A DNA stretch of 64,000 nucleotides from Jeongeupia wiesaeckerbachi (lineage in GTDB: Bacteria; Pseudomonadota; Gammaproteobacteria; Burkholderiales; Chitinibacteraceae): NCBI RefSeq assembly GCF_050916355.1, contig NZ_CP136946.1, positions 372,001-436,000 on the forward strand, read 5' to 3'. The translations under genes and the position numbers were made by a program. Of the stretch, positions 16,339 to 26,614 are shown in pieces. The notes under the pieces were generated by a model. The model had not been told where the DNA came from and did not search any database. It saw only the letters and a program-made list of their open reading frames with translations. Numbering within the stretch: position 1 is the first letter of the stretch; every line of letters begins with the position of its first letter.

Positions 16339-17199
16339 CACGATCCTTACCAGGTAGCCCGGGCTACATTATATGTGGTGGCCACGCCCATCGGAAATCT
16401 GCGGGATATCAGCCAGCGCGCGCTGGACGTACTCGCCGCGGTCGACGTGGTCGCCGCCGAAGATACCCGTGTTTCGGGTCAATTGCTCCGGCACTTTGGC
16501 ATCCAGAGGTCGCTGCTCAGCCTGCGCGAGCACAACGAACGTGCGATGGCCGAGCGCATCATCGCCCGTCTGGCCGCCGGTGAGTCGGTCGCACAGATCT
16601 CCGACGCCGGTACGCCGGGCATTTCCGATCCCGGCGCCGTGCTCGCCGCCGCAGTGCATGCCGCCGGTTTCCCGGTGGTGCCGGTGCCCGGCGCCAGCGC
16701 ACTGACCGCCGCGGTGTCGGCCGCCGGCTTCAGCTGCCCGCACACGCTGTTCTACGGCTTCCTGCCGCCCAAGACCAAGCAACGCTGCGACGCGCTGACC
16801 ACGCTGGCCAGCCTGCCCTGGCTGACGGTGTACTACGAAGCGCCGCACCGGATCGTCGATTGCCTGACCGATCTCGCCAGCGTGTTCGGCGCCGATCGCC
16901 AGGTGGTGATGGCGCGCGAGCTGACCAAAACCTTCGAGACGATCCGTCGCACCACGCTGGGCGAACTGGTCGACTGGGTCAAGCAGGACACCAACCAGCA
17001 GCGCGGCGAATTCGTCCTCGTCGTCGACGCCGCCGCACCGGTCGAAAACACCGACGAGGCCACGCACGACACCGTGCTGGCCCCCCTGGTCGCCGAGCTG
17101 CCGCTCAAGCAGGCCGTCGCGCTGGCGCAGGCGATTACCGGTGCGCCACGCAATCAGTTGTACGAACGGGCGCTGTCGCTGAAGAACGCCGCCGAATAA
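16333..17199 (+). CDS. rsmI: 16S rRNA (cytidine1402-2'-O)-methyltransferase
   Basis: 288 residues. SAM-dependent tetrapyrrole-methylase-fold enzyme that 2'-O-methylates C1402 in the ribosomal P site. Signatures: VVATPIGNLRDIS, AAEDTRVSG, ISDAGTPGISDPG, VVPVPGASALTAAVSAAG and YEAPHRI. GTG 16333 was chosen because ggag lies seven bases upstream; the frame is open 13 codons further back but within lpoA. Conserved divergent neighbour of lpoA-yraN. Confidence 0.95.
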   Translation: MHHDPYQVARATLYVVATPIGNLRDISQRALDVLAAVDVVAAEDTRVSGQLLRHFGIQRSLLSLREHNERAMAERIIARLAAGESVAQISDAGTPGISDPGAVLAAAVHAAGFPVVPVPGASALTAAVSAAGFSCPHTLFYGFLPPKTKQRCDALTTLASLPWLTVYYEAPHRIVDCLTDLASVFGADRQVVMARELTKTFETIRRTTLGELVDWVKQDTNQQRGEFVLVVDAAAPVENTDEATHDTVLAPLVAELPLKQAVALAQAITGAPRNQLYERALSLKNAAE

Positions 17200-17243
17200 G
17201 CTTGCCGTTCGTCGCGGCTTCGGTGATAATCCCGCCCTTGCCT

Positions 17244-17327
17244 GCCCGGGTGGCGAAATGGTAGACGCAGGGGACTCAAAATCCCCCGTTGAAAGACGTG
17301 TCGGTTCGAGTCCGACCCCGGGCACCA
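17244..17327 (+). tRNA. tRNA-Leu (anticodon CAA)
   Basis: 84 bases with encoded CCA. Acceptor stem gcccggg pairs with cccgggc. The anticodon stem gggga/tcccc encloses the loop ctcaaaa, giving CAA. A long variable arm (cgttgaaagacg) marks a class II tRNA, and the T arm is ggttcgagtcc. It lies 44 bases after rsmI and is followed by a terminator. Confidence 0.95.
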
Positions 17328-17343
17328 GGCAACAAAATCAAAA

Positions 17344-17371
17344 AAAACGCGACCTTCGGGTCGCGTTTTTT
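17344..17371 (+). terminator. Terminator after tRNA-Leu
   Basis: Stem aacgcgacc/ggtcgcgtt with a ttcg loop and T6 on the plus strand; preceded by A7, so it may also stop transcription from the right. Confidence 0.9.
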
Positions 17372-17397
17372 GCTTTCCGGCGCTTCTCGTCGGGAAT

Positions 17398-18147
17398 TCA
17401 ACGCGCGGTGTAGCCGCCATCGACCGCCACACTCTGGCCATTCAGGTAGCGCGCCTTGCCGCTGGCGAGGAAAACGATCGTCTGGGCGATTTCGTCGGCT
17501 TCCGCCGCACGCGGGTTGGGCAGCGACGTCAGCAGTCCGGTCTGGACGGCCGCGTCGTTGCCGGTGAAGCGCTCGAACATGTCGGTCCGCACCGGCCCCG
17601 GCGCGACGGCGTTAACGGTGACGCCGTGTGGCGCAGCCTCAAGGGCAGCACTCTTGGTCAGCCCCTCGACGGCGAATTTGCTCGCCGCATAGACCGAGGC
17701 GCCGGCCATGCCGACCTGGCCCACGATAGACGACAGGTTGACGATCGCGCCGCTGCCCTGCGGAATCATCACCGCCAGCTCGTGCTTGAGCGACAACAGC
17801 ACACCACGCACATTGGTTTGAAACGTCGCCTCGTAGTTTTCGACGGTCTGCTCGACCAGCGGGCCGGATTGCCCTTCGGTGCCAGCATTGTTGACGGCGA
17901 CGTCGAGCCGACCGAAGCGCGCAACGGTACGCGCCACCAGCTGCTGCACATCGGCCTCGTTATGCACGTCCGCGTGGACGTATTCGGCTTCGGCGTCGAG
18001 CGCATGCAGTTCGGCGACCAGCGCGGCACCGGCCGCGTCGCGGCGGCCACTGACAATCAGCCGGGCGCCTTCCCGTGCAAATGCGATGGCGGTGGCGCGG
18101 CCAATGCCGGTCAGGGCGCCGGTGATCAGGACAACGGGCTTGCTCAT
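17398..18147 (-). CDS. Short-chain dehydrogenase/reductase
   Basis: 249 residues, classical SDR. NAD(P)-binding TGALTGIG (9-16), NNAG near 87, catalytic Ser in NLSSIVGQ and YAASK near residue 152. The arginine pair in VSGRRD after the second strand suggests NADP(H). Substrate unknown. ATG 18147 is preceded by aaggagtgaaacc. It is divergent from a LysR gene 115 bases away, which probably controls it. Confidence 0.9.
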   Translation of the reverse strand: MSKPVVLITGALTGIGRATAIAFAREGARLIVSGRRDAAGAALVAELHALDAEAEYVHADVHNEADVQQLVARTVARFGRLDVAVNNAGTEGQSGPLVEQTVENYEATFQTNVRGVLLSLKHELAVMIPQGSGAIVNLSSIVGQVGMAGASVYAASKFAVEGLTKSAALEAAPHGVTVNAVAPGPVRTDMFERFTGNDAAVQTGLLTSLPNPRAAEADEIAQTIVFLASGKARYLNGQSVAVDGGYTAR

Positions 18148-18262
18148 GGTTTCACTCCTTGGGTTCAGGTCGTGACGCCGATCTTCGTCCATTCCCAATC
18201 AATCAATAAGCCAACTCGATCGCCTATCATTTATTCCTTGATGGACTTTATTGGCGCGACTC

Positions 18263-19198
18263 ATGGACCGGCTTCAAGCCATGCAGACCTTCGTTCGGGT
18301 CGTCGAAACCGGCAGTTTTTCGGCCGTGGCGCGCGAACGGCACACCACGCAGAGCACCATCAGCAAGCAGATCGCCGCACTTGAACACGCGCTGGGCGTG
18401 CGCCTGCTGAATCGCTCGACCCGGGCACTGGCCTTGAGCGAGGCCGGCGCGCACTACTTCGAGCAGGCCCGGCGGCTTGTCGCCGAAGTGAGCGAACTCG
18501 AAGCCGCATTGCAGCAGAAGGAGCATCGCCTCAGCGGGCCGTTGCGGATCGCTGCGGCAGTCGGTTTCGGCCGGCTCAAGCTGATGCCGCTGGTGCAGCG
18601 CTTCCTGGCCGCCCACCCCGATGTATCCATCGATCTGCGGCTGCATGACGGCTTCGTCGACCTGGTCGAACAGGGTGTCGATGTGGCGATCCGGATTGGC
18701 GAACTGGGCGACAGTGGCCTGATTGCGCGGCGCATCGGCACTTCGCAGCGGATGGCACTGGCCAGTCGCGGCCATATCGCGTCGCTGCCGGTCGTGCCCT
18801 GCACCCCGGCCGAGCTGGCGCAACACAATTGTCTTGTCTACACCGAGCTCAGCGCCGGCAACGCCTGGCTGTTTACCGCAGGCGCGCACGCCGGTGTCGC
18901 GGCCGGGACGACCCAGACGATCCGCGTGACCGGCAACCTGCAATCGAACAGCAGCGAAGTCATCCGCACCGCGGTGCTGTCCGGCATCGGCATCGCCTAC
19001 TCGCCCAGCTGGCTGTTCGACGCTGAGATCGCCAGCGGCGAGGTGGTCCGGCTACTGCCCGGCTGGACGGCGACCAGCCCGCCAATCCATCTGGTCTATC
19101 CGCGTGCCCGCGCGCAGGCGGCCAAGGTCAGGGCGTTCAGCGACTTCGTCGCCGAAGCGCTGTCGCACGAACTGGGCGGCGATACTCAGGCCGTCTGA
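18263..19198 (+). CDS. LysR-family transcriptional regulator
   Basis: 311 residues. N-terminal winged helix (MQTFVRVVETGSFSAVARER, then TTQSTISKQIAALEHALGVR) and a C-terminal substrate-binding domain, of the group often paired with SDR genes. The ATG at 18263 matches the usual LysR N-terminus (MDRLQAMQTF). The intergenic region 18148-18262 is AT-rich (caatcaatcaataa) and likely holds its operator and both promoters. It overlaps the 3' end of speG by 13 bases. Confidence 0.92.
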   Translation: MDRLQAMQTFVRVVETGSFSAVARERHTTQSTISKQIAALEHALGVRLLNRSTRALALSEAGAHYFEQARRLVAEVSELEAALQQKEHRLSGPLRIAAAVGFGRLKLMPLVQRFLAAHPDVSIDLRLHDGFVDLVEQGVDVAIRIGELGDSGLIARRIGTSQRMALASRGHIASLPVVPCTPAELAQHNCLVYTELSAGNAWLFTAGAHAGVAAGTTQTIRVTGNLQSNSSEVIRTAVLSGIGIAYSPSWLFDAEIASGEVVRLLPGWTATSPPIHLVYPRARAQAAKVRAFSDFVAEALSHELGGDTQAV

Positions 19199-19716
19199 GT
19201 GCGGTTGGCCAGGTAATCCGACTGGAACAAGCACATCCGCAGCACGTTGTGATAGCGGCCGTTGCTGAAGTATTCCTCGATCAGCTCGGCCTCGGTAACG
19301 AAGCCGCACTTCTCGTAGACGTGGATCGCCGCCCGGTTCGACACGTCGACCACCAGATACAGCTTGCGCAGGTTCAGCACCGAGAACGCATAGTGGATCG
19401 CCAGCCGGGTGGCGCCGGAGGCAAAACCGCGGCCCTGCGCGCCCGGCGCGATGATGATCAGGAACTCGCCGCGGCGATGGATGTAATCGAGCTCGATCAG
19501 CTCGACCAGACCCACCGTTTCACCATGCTCGTCAACGGCGACAAAACGCCGTTCGCGCTGGTCGTGCACGTGCTGATCGTAGAGCTGGGACAGCTCGGCA
19601 AAGGTTTCATACGGTTCCTCGAACCAGTAACGCATGATTCCGGCGTCGTTGTTCAGCGCGTGGACGAAACGCAGGTCGTCGCGCTCGAGCGGGCGCAATC
19701 GCAATCCATTCGGCAT
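19186..19716 (-). CDS. speG: Spermidine N1-acetyltransferase
   Basis: 176 residues, GNAT family. Acetylates spermidine and spermine with acetyl-CoA to relieve polyamine toxicity. The match to enterobacterial SpeG is visible throughout: LRPLERDDLRFVHALNN, MRYWFEEPYETFAELSQLYD, HDQRERRFVAVD, acetyl-CoA loop APGAQGRGFASGA, and VYEKCGFVTEAELIEEYFSN. ATG 19716 has aaggag seven bases upstream. It lies 12 bases after the PACE-type efflux gene and is surely co-transcribed with it, giving a polyamine export plus acetylation unit. Confidence 0.93.
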   Translation of the reverse strand: MPNGLRLRPLERDDLRFVHALNNDAGIMRYWFEEPYETFAELSQLYDQHVHDQRERRFVAVDEHGETVGLVELIELDYIHRRGEFLIIIAPGAQGRGFASGATRLAIHYAFSVLNLRKLYLVVDVSNRAAIHVYEKCGFVTEAELIEEYFSNGRYHNVLRMCLFQSDYLANRTQTA

Positions 19717-19727
19717 GGTCATCTCCT

Positions 19728-20168
19728 TCAGGCCGCCCCGACAGCAGGCGGTGCGGGTTCGGCGACCGGAAACACCCAGTCGTAAGCCCAGTTGAACACG
19801 AAGGCGTAGACGAGATAGAACACGACAATCGCCAGATCCATCACCAGCGCCTGCCACAGGCTGATCTGCAGATAGAGCGCCATCGCCGGCAGCAGGATCA
19901 GCAGCAGGCCGCCCTCGAACAGCAGCGCATGCAGGATGCGCTGCCGCAGCGTTTTGCGCGTCGTGCCAGTGTGGCGCAGCATCAGCCGGTCGAAACCGAG
20001 GTTGTAGACGTAGTTCCACACCGTGGCGACCAGCGCGCTGCCCACGCCGATCACGCCCATCTTGGCCGGCGCCAGGTCGAACAGCAGAAAACCGTAGGGA
20101 ATCACCAGCAGCACGCCGAGGAGTTCGAACAGCACGGCATGGCGGATGCGGTCGGCAACGTTGCGCAC
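19728..20168 (-). CDS. PACE family efflux protein (AceI-like)
   Basis: 146 residues with four membrane segments in two tandem bacterial transmembrane pair units. Each half carries the hallmark: RIRHAVLFELLGVLL and RILHALLFEGGLLLILLPAM, including the glutamate in segment 1 needed for proton coupling in AceI, and WNYVYNLGFD / FNWAYDWVFP at the ends of segments 2 and 4. AceI exports chlorhexidine and, naturally, short diamines such as putrescine and cadaverine. Start GTG 20168 has aaggaggctgac just upstream. First gene of the operon with speG. Confidence 0.9.
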   Translation of the reverse strand: MRNVADRIRHAVLFELLGVLLVIPYGFLLFDLAPAKMGVIGVGSALVATVWNYVYNLGFDRLMLRHTGTTRKTLRQRILHALLFEGGLLLILLPAMALYLQISLWQALVMDLAIVVFYLVYAFVFNWAYDWVFPVAEPAPPAVGAA

Positions 20169-20293
20169 GTCAGCCTCCTTGTTACAACGAAACCCGCAGT
20201 CTATTCATCTGCTGGCACTGATCCAGTCAGTATCCATCGATTTTGCAGATGGGTTCAGCCGTGCCATCGCCCGACAAGCTGCGGGCCACTGAC

Positions 20294-20683
20294 TCAATCC
20301 GGCGTGTGCGCCAGCGGTGGCAGCCGCAGCAAGCGGGCGTCGCCAACGCGCATCGTCGTCTGCTCCATCAACCAGCGCATCAGCGTCTCGCGCTTGTAGT
20401 TCAGTTCGTCGACGCCAAGACCGACCAGATCGATCACGCGGGCGGCACCGCTAAGCACCACCTCGCCTTCGAACGTCAACGCCGTAGCCAGATAGCGAAA
20501 GCCGTCCTGCTCGGTCAGCCAGTAGACCTCCTCGCCATCGTCGACCAGCGCCAGCGTGCCCGGCCGCTGCGCCGCCAGCTCGGTGGCGACGAGTTGAGCA
20601 ACGGCGTGAAACCACTGCCACGCCTGCTCGGTGTCATCGTCGGCGCCGTAACGGGGAATGTCGGTATTGAGTGGGAAGGTCAT
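20294..20683 (-). CDS. Hypothetical protein
   Basis: 129 residues from ATG 20683 (MTFPLNTDIPRYGADDDTEQ). No recognised domain, signal peptide or membrane segment; mixed alpha/beta with an acidic N-terminal part. The frame is open to 20764, which would add 27 residues of poor coding look. It is divergent from mutL, and the promoters of both should lie in 20684-20801. Function unknown. Confidence 0.65.
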   Translation of the reverse strand: MTFPLNTDIPRYGADDDTEQAWQWFHAVAQLVATELAAQRPGTLALVDDGEEVYWLTEQDGFRYLATALTFEGEVVLSGAARVIDLVGLGVDELNYKRETLMRWLMEQTTMRVGDARLLRLPPLAHTPD

Positions 20684-20801
20684 CGACTCGTCGTACAAGG
20701 ACACGGAAAGGGCGGATTGTGCCAGACCGGAAGCATCGGCCGCCGTCAAGAATCGAATCAGCAACTGTTATCATATTGATTTGCTTGCCCCCGTCCCCGT
20801 C

Positions 20802-22706
20802 ATGCCCCGCATTCAGGTCCTGTCCGATACCCTCGTCAACCAGATCGCCGCCGGCGAGGTCGTCGAGCGGCCGGCGAATGCGCTGAAGGAATTGCTGGAA
20901 AACAGCATCGACGCCGGGGCCGACAATCTGAACGTCGAGCTCATGGCGGGCGGCACCAAATTGATCAAGGTGATCGACGACGGCATCGGCATCGGCCGCG
21001 ACGATCTCGGCCTGGCGCTGCACCGGCACGCGACCAGCAAGATCCGCGATTTCGACGATCTCCAGCGCGTTGCGACGCTGGGATTTCGTGGTGAAGGACT
21101 GGCGTCGATCGCGTCGGTCTCGCGGCTGGTGCTGACGAGCCGGGAACGTGACGGCACGCACGCGTGGCGGGTCGAGGCCGACCACGGCCGGCTGACCGAG
21201 CCCGAGCCGGCGGCGCTGGCGATGGGCACGATGATCGAAGTGCACGATCTGTATTACCAGCTGCCGGCGCGGCGCAAGTTCCTCAAATCCGACAGCACCG
21301 AATACGCCCACTGCGCCGACATGGTGCAGCGGCTGGCGTTGGCGAATCCGGCCAAGCAGTTCACGCTGACGCACAACGGCCGCGCACAACAGCGCTATCT
21401 GGCCGGCGACCTCTCCAAACGCGCCGCGGCCATCCTCGGCGACGAATTCGCCGCCAGCGCGATCGCGATCGACGAAGCCGCCGGGCCGCTGCGCATCCAC
21501 GGTCTGACCGGCAGCCCGACGCTGGGCAAGGCCAGCCGCGATGCGCAGTATTTCTTCGTCAACGGCCGCTTCGTCCGCGACAAGGTGATCCAGCACGCGC
21601 TGCGCGAGGCCTATCGCGACGTGCTGCATCACGACCGCCACGCCGCCTACTGCCTGTTCCTCGACCTCGAACCTGAGGGTGTCGACGTCAACGTCCACCC
21701 GACCAAGATCGAGGTGCGCTTCCGCGAATCGCAGGCGGTGTACCGCTTCTTGCTGCATTCGCTGAAAAAGGCGCTGGCCGATACCAAGGCCGGCGCCGAC
21801 CCGATGGCCGTTCCGGCCCATATCGACCCGGACACCGGCGAAGTACTCGCGCCGGCCTCGCCTGCGGCTGGCCTGCCCATCGGCCAGTCCCGGCCGCAAA
21901 GCTACGCCGACCTCGCCGCGCGGGGCGCTTACAGCCAGCAGCCGATGCCCTTGCCGATGGCGAACGAGCCGCTGGCGCTGTACGAGCGGATGTTCGGCGA
22001 TCTGCGCAGCAGCCCTGCCGATGCCAACTTGCCAGCCGGGCAATCCGGTCGCGAACCGCAAGCCGTCTTCGCGGCCGCGCCGCCGACGCCAGCGCCCTTC
22101 CCGGCCCGCGACGACGCCGGCATTCCGCCGCTCGGTTTCGCACTGGCGCAATTGCACGGCGTCTACGTGCTGTCGCAAACCGCCGACGGGCTGATCGTCG
22201 TCGACATGCATGCGGCGCACGAGCGCGTCGTCTATGAAAAGCTCAAGAACGCGCTGGACCTCGAACAACTGCCGACGCAGCCCTTGCTGATCCCGCACGT
22301 CTTCCCGGCCGACCGGCTCGACGTCGCCACGGTCGAGGACCACGGCGACGCGCTGGCGCAGCTCGGCTTCGATCTGTCGGTGCAGTCGCCGACGCATCTG
22401 GCGATCCGTGGCGTGCCGCTGCTCCTGAAAGACGCCGACGCGGTCGAGCTGGCCAAGTCGGTGCTCGCCGACATCCGCGACGTCGGCGCCAGCCAGGTAT
22501 TGACCGGCCGGCGCAACGAGATCCTCGCGACGATGGCCTGCCACGGCTCGGTGCGCGCCAACCGCGCGCTGACGATTCCGGAGATGAACGCGCTGTTGCG
22601 CGAGATGGAAATCACCGAACGCTCGGGCCAGTGCAACCATGGCCGGCCGACGTGGTTCCGGCTGACGATGAACGACCTCGACAAACTCTTCATGCGCGGC
22701 CAGTGA
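20802..22706 (+). CDS. mutL: DNA mismatch repair protein MutL (endonuclease type)
   Basis: 634 residues. GHKL ATPase N-terminus: ELLENSIDAGAD, DDGIGI, HATSKI, TLGFRGEGLASIASV. A long proline- and alanine-rich linker (about 330-440) leads to the dimerisation domain. This carries DMHAAHERVVYE, which fits the DQHA(X)2E(X)4E metal site of endonuclease-active MutL, with ACHGSVRANR and CNHGRPT as the other zinc-site motifs. E. coli MutL lacks these and relies on MutH, so this organism probably nicks DNA with MutL itself. Start of the mutL-membrane protein-miaA operon. Confidence 0.96.
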   Translation: MPRIQVLSDTLVNQIAAGEVVERPANALKELLENSIDAGADNLNVELMAGGTKLIKVIDDGIGIGRDDLGLALHRHATSKIRDFDDLQRVATLGFRGEGLASIASVSRLVLTSRERDGTHAWRVEADHGRLTEPEPAALAMGTMIEVHDLYYQLPARRKFLKSDSTEYAHCADMVQRLALANPAKQFTLTHNGRAQQRYLAGDLSKRAAAILGDEFAASAIAIDEAAGPLRIHGLTGSPTLGKASRDAQYFFVNGRFVRDKVIQHALREAYRDVLHHDRHAAYCLFLDLEPEGVDVNVHPTKIEVRFRESQAVYRFLLHSLKKALADTKAGADPMAVPAHIDPDTGEVLAPASPAAGLPIGQSRPQSYADLAARGAYSQQPMPLPMANEPLALYERMFGDLRSSPADANLPAGQSGREPQAVFAAAPPTPAPFPARDDAGIPPLGFALAQLHGVYVLSQTADGLIVVDMHAAHERVVYEKLKNALDLEQLPTQPLLIPHVFPADRLDVATVEDHGDALAQLGFDLSVQSPTHLAIRGVPLLLKDADAVELAKSVLADIRDVGASQVLTGRRNEILATMACHGSVRANRALTIPEMNALLREMEITERSGQCNHGRPTWFRLTMNDLDKLFMRGQ

Positions 22707-23461
22707 TGAGCAGCGTGATCGCGGTCAAGCTGTTTGCCGGCCCGCTGGTGATCGGGCTGGCCAGCCTCGCCGGCAAGCGCTGGGGCCCGGCCGCCGCTGG
22801 CCTGCTCGGCGGGCTGCCGCTGATCGCCGCCTGCGTGATCGCCGCGCTGTGGCTCGAACACGGCCAGGATTACGCGCTCGCCGCCGCCAGCGCCGCGCCG
22901 GCCGGCTTGTGGGCCAATATCGTCTACATGCTGGCGCTCGGCTTTGCCAGCCGGCGCTTTGGCTGGCCCGGCATGCTCGCCTGCGGCTGGCTGATTTATC
23001 TGTGCACCGCGGTCGCACTGGCGTTCGGCGGGCTAGCACACAGCCTGCCGCTTGGCGTCACCGCGCTCGCCGGGCTGCTGATCGCCGTCGGCTGGCTGCT
23101 GCCGCGCATCGTGCCGCTGCCCAAAATCGAAATCGCTACCCGGATGGCCGCCGCCTTCGCGCTGGTCGTTTCGCTGACCGCGCTGACCTTGCCACTCGGC
23201 CCGGCGCTGACCGGCGTGCTGTCGGCCGGCCCGGTCGCCGCGACGGTGATCCCGGCGTTCACGCTTGCCAACGCCGGCCGCGATGCGGTGCTGGTGCAGC
23301 TGCGCGGTTTTCTCACCGGCCTCGTCGGCACCGGCGCAAGCCTGCTGTGCCTCGCGCCGCTCGCCGCCCATCTCGGCGGCTGGGCCGCGCTGCCGGCGGC
23401 GGCCATCGCCCTCGGTGCCGGCTATGGCGCCAACCTTCTGATGCAAAGACTGCAACGATGA
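22706..23461 (+). CDS. Integral membrane protein of unknown function
   Basis: 251 residues, about eight membrane segments, made of two similar halves. The first starts LFAGPLVIGLASLAGKRWGP, LLGGLPLIAACVIAALWLEHG; the second has LGPALTGVLSAGPVAATVIP. This repeat pattern belongs to a widespread uncharacterised membrane family; no transport substrate is known. It overlaps mutL (TGATG) and miaA (ATGA) by one and four bases, so it is translationally coupled to both. In many bacteria mutL and miaA are adjacent without it. Confidence 0.8.
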   Translation: MSSVIAVKLFAGPLVIGLASLAGKRWGPAAAGLLGGLPLIAACVIAALWLEHGQDYALAAASAAPAGLWANIVYMLALGFASRRFGWPGMLACGWLIYLCTAVALAFGGLAHSLPLGVTALAGLLIAVGWLLPRIVPLPKIEIATRMAAAFALVVSLTALTLPLGPALTGVLSAGPVAATVIPAFTLANAGRDAVLVQLRGFLTGLVGTGASLLCLAPLAAHLGGWAALPAAAIALGAGYGANLLMQRLQR

Positions 23462-24390
23462 CCCCGGCCATTTTCCTGATGGGCCCGACCGCGTCGGGCA
23501 AGACCGCCAGCGCCATCGCACTGGTCGAGGCCGGCCTGCCGGTCGAACTGATTTCGGTCGATTCAGCGCTGGTGTTCCGCGACATGATTGTGGGCACCGC
23601 CAAGCCCGATGCCGGCGAACTGGCGCGCGCGCCACACCACCTGATCGACATCATCAGTCCTGAGCAGAGCTATTCGGCCGCGCAGTTCCGCAACGACGCG
23701 CTGGCGCTGATGGCCGACATTTCGGCCCGCGGCAAGGTGCCGGTGCTCGTCGGCGGCACGATGATGTATTACAACGCGCTGCAATACGGGCTGCACGACC
23801 TGCCGCAGGCCGACGCCGCCTTGCGGCTGCAGATCGAGGCCGACGCAGTCGACATCGGCTGGCCCGGCATGCACACGCGGCTGGCGACACTCGATCCGGT
23901 CACCGCCGCAAGGCTGGCGCCAAACGATGCGCAACGGATCGGCCGGGCGCTGGAAATCTGCATCCTTGCCGGCAAGCCGATGAGCGAACTGCTCGCCGCG
24001 CCGACCGCCGAGCCGCTGCCGTACACGCTGCACAAGCTCGCGCTGGCGCCGAACGATCGCGCCTGGCTGCACGCGCGGATCGCGCAGCGTTTCGACCTGA
24101 TGCTCGAAGGCGGCCTGCTGGCCGAAGTGCGCGCGCTGCAGCACAAGTACACGCTGTCGCTCGACCTCCCCTCGATGCGCTGCGTCGGCTACCGTCAGGC
24201 CTGGGAGCACCTTGCCGGCGAATACGACGCGGCAACGCTGCGTGACAAGGGCATCGCCGCTACGCGCCAGCTCGCCAAGCGCCAGCTGACCTGGTTGCGC
24301 GGCATGGACGACGTCGAAACGTTGGACTGCCAGCGCGCCGACCTCGCCGACGCGGTCACCACGCGCATCGCCGACTGGGTTCGCGGCTAG
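23458..24390 (+). CDS. miaA: tRNA dimethylallyltransferase
   Basis: 310 residues. Adds dimethylallyl to N6 of A37 in tRNAs reading UNN codons. P-loop GPTASGKT (9-16), then SVDSALVFRDMIVGTAKPD, VLVGGTMMYYNAL and, near the end, MRCVGYRQAWEHL and ATRQLAKRQLTWLR. ATG 23458 overlaps the previous stop. Last gene of the mutL operon. Confidence 0.96.
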   Translation: MTPAIFLMGPTASGKTASAIALVEAGLPVELISVDSALVFRDMIVGTAKPDAGELARAPHHLIDIISPEQSYSAAQFRNDALALMADISARGKVPVLVGGTMMYYNALQYGLHDLPQADAALRLQIEADAVDIGWPGMHTRLATLDPVTAARLAPNDAQRIGRALEICILAGKPMSELLAAPTAEPLPYTLHKLALAPNDRAWLHARIAQRFDLMLEGGLLAEVRALQHKYTLSLDLPSMRCVGYRQAWEHLAGEYDAATLRDKGIAATRQLAKRQLTWLRGMDDVETLDCQRADLADAVTTRIADWVRG

Positions 24391-24679
24391 GCACCGGTCC
24401 CGTCAGGCCGCTGCGCTTGCGTGCAGCGATCCGAAGCGTGGCATGCCGCTGCGGGGCAAGCTCGGCTCACGCTCGCGTCGCGCAATCGCAAACAGGCTTG
24501 CTTCGTTCACCGATCGGACCCTGCGCCAGACGCTGCCAGTACCGCCGGTGGCGTTGCGCCGCCGTCCATCGCGCATCGCCCGCGTTTCGCGCAGCCTGAC
24601 CGCGCCGTTACACTGGGCCATTGCCCCGCCAACGCCCTTGGGGCATTCGCCGCACCCAGCCTTCTAAACGGAACCGACG
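24391..24679. other. Intergenic region before the enhancer-binding protein gene
   Basis: 289 bases with no convincing gene or RNA. Contains a short TTACACT that could act as a -10 (24607-24613) for the regulator gene, without a clear -35. No terminator of classical form follows miaA. Confidence 0.4.
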
Positions 24680-26113
<1,434 letters not shown>

Positions 26114-26301
26114 ATCCCACCCCGCTCGGCGGCGACACCATTCCTCCCCACGATGCCCGCCCCACAAAGGGGCCATCGTCGGCTCATCTCTCCTAGCTCA
26201 GCGGGACGGCCGCGCTCCGGGGCGCAATGCGCGGCGCTGATCGCCGACCGCGATCGCCAGTTGGAGCGCCCGCACCATCGGCATCGGTGACGCCCGCCCC
26301 T

Positions 26302-26337
26302 GTCTCCATCCAGAGACGACCGTCTCCAATCGGAGAC
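26302..26337. promoter_or_regulatory. Upstream activator site cluster
   Basis: Four alternating half-sites GTCTC/GAGAC in 36 bp: 26302-26306, 26313-26317, 26322-26326 and 26333-26337. The right-hand pair forms the perfect 16-bp palindrome GTCTCC-aatc-GGAGAC (26322-26337). It lies about 150 bp upstream of the sigma-54 promoter, a normal enhancer distance. Confidence 0.65.
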
Positions 26338-26404
26338 AATGTCCTCTCCGCACTCAAGCGCCTGATATCGTGATGAATTTTGGTGCCAGCGTGTCGTCAG
26401 CATT

Positions 26405-26420
26405 GTCTACGTTTGGAGAC
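26405..26420. promoter_or_regulatory. Second upstream activator palindrome
   Basis: GTCTAC-gttt-GGAGAC, with the same 6-4-6 architecture as 26322-26337 and one mismatch. The centres are 83 bp apart, near eight helical turns, so a bound protein pair would sit on the same DNA face. Confidence 0.65.
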
Positions 26421-26484
26421 GACCGGCATTGCCATGCAAACCGCAAAGCCAGCATTGGCGCGGTTTTCGCTGGTCCGCCTCGCC

Positions 26485-26500
26485 TGGTACGGAAACTGCT
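26485..26500 (+). promoter_or_regulatory. Sigma-54 (-24/-12) promoter of the ketone-body operon
   Basis: TGGTACG-gaaa-CTGCT against the consensus TGGCACG-N4-TTGCW: the invariant GG and GC are present and exactly spaced. Expected start near 26512, leaving a leader of about 100 bases before the permease gene. Supported by the enhancer-binding protein gene next door and by the two palindromes upstream. Confidence 0.7.
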
Positions 26501-26614
26501 CCTATACCGGTAGCGCACCGGCACGGGGTCCTCCCCGCAGGCCGGCGCCAGCGCGACGCGCGGTGACAGGGGCACGATCACCGCCGCTCGCTCTCATCCA
26601 CTGGAGGAGCATTC

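Noticed and set aside
16333..16341. lpoA start at GTG 16341
   Set aside because: ATG 16338 directly follows and is correctly spaced from aagga.
20634..22640. A 668-codon open frame opposite mutL
   Set aside because: Antisense to a complete, conserved mutL; no domain.
24391..24679. A third copy of the dispersed repeat before the enhancer-binding protein gene
   Set aside because: Only generic GC-rich words are shared; the diagnostic cttcgggcggccac block is missing.
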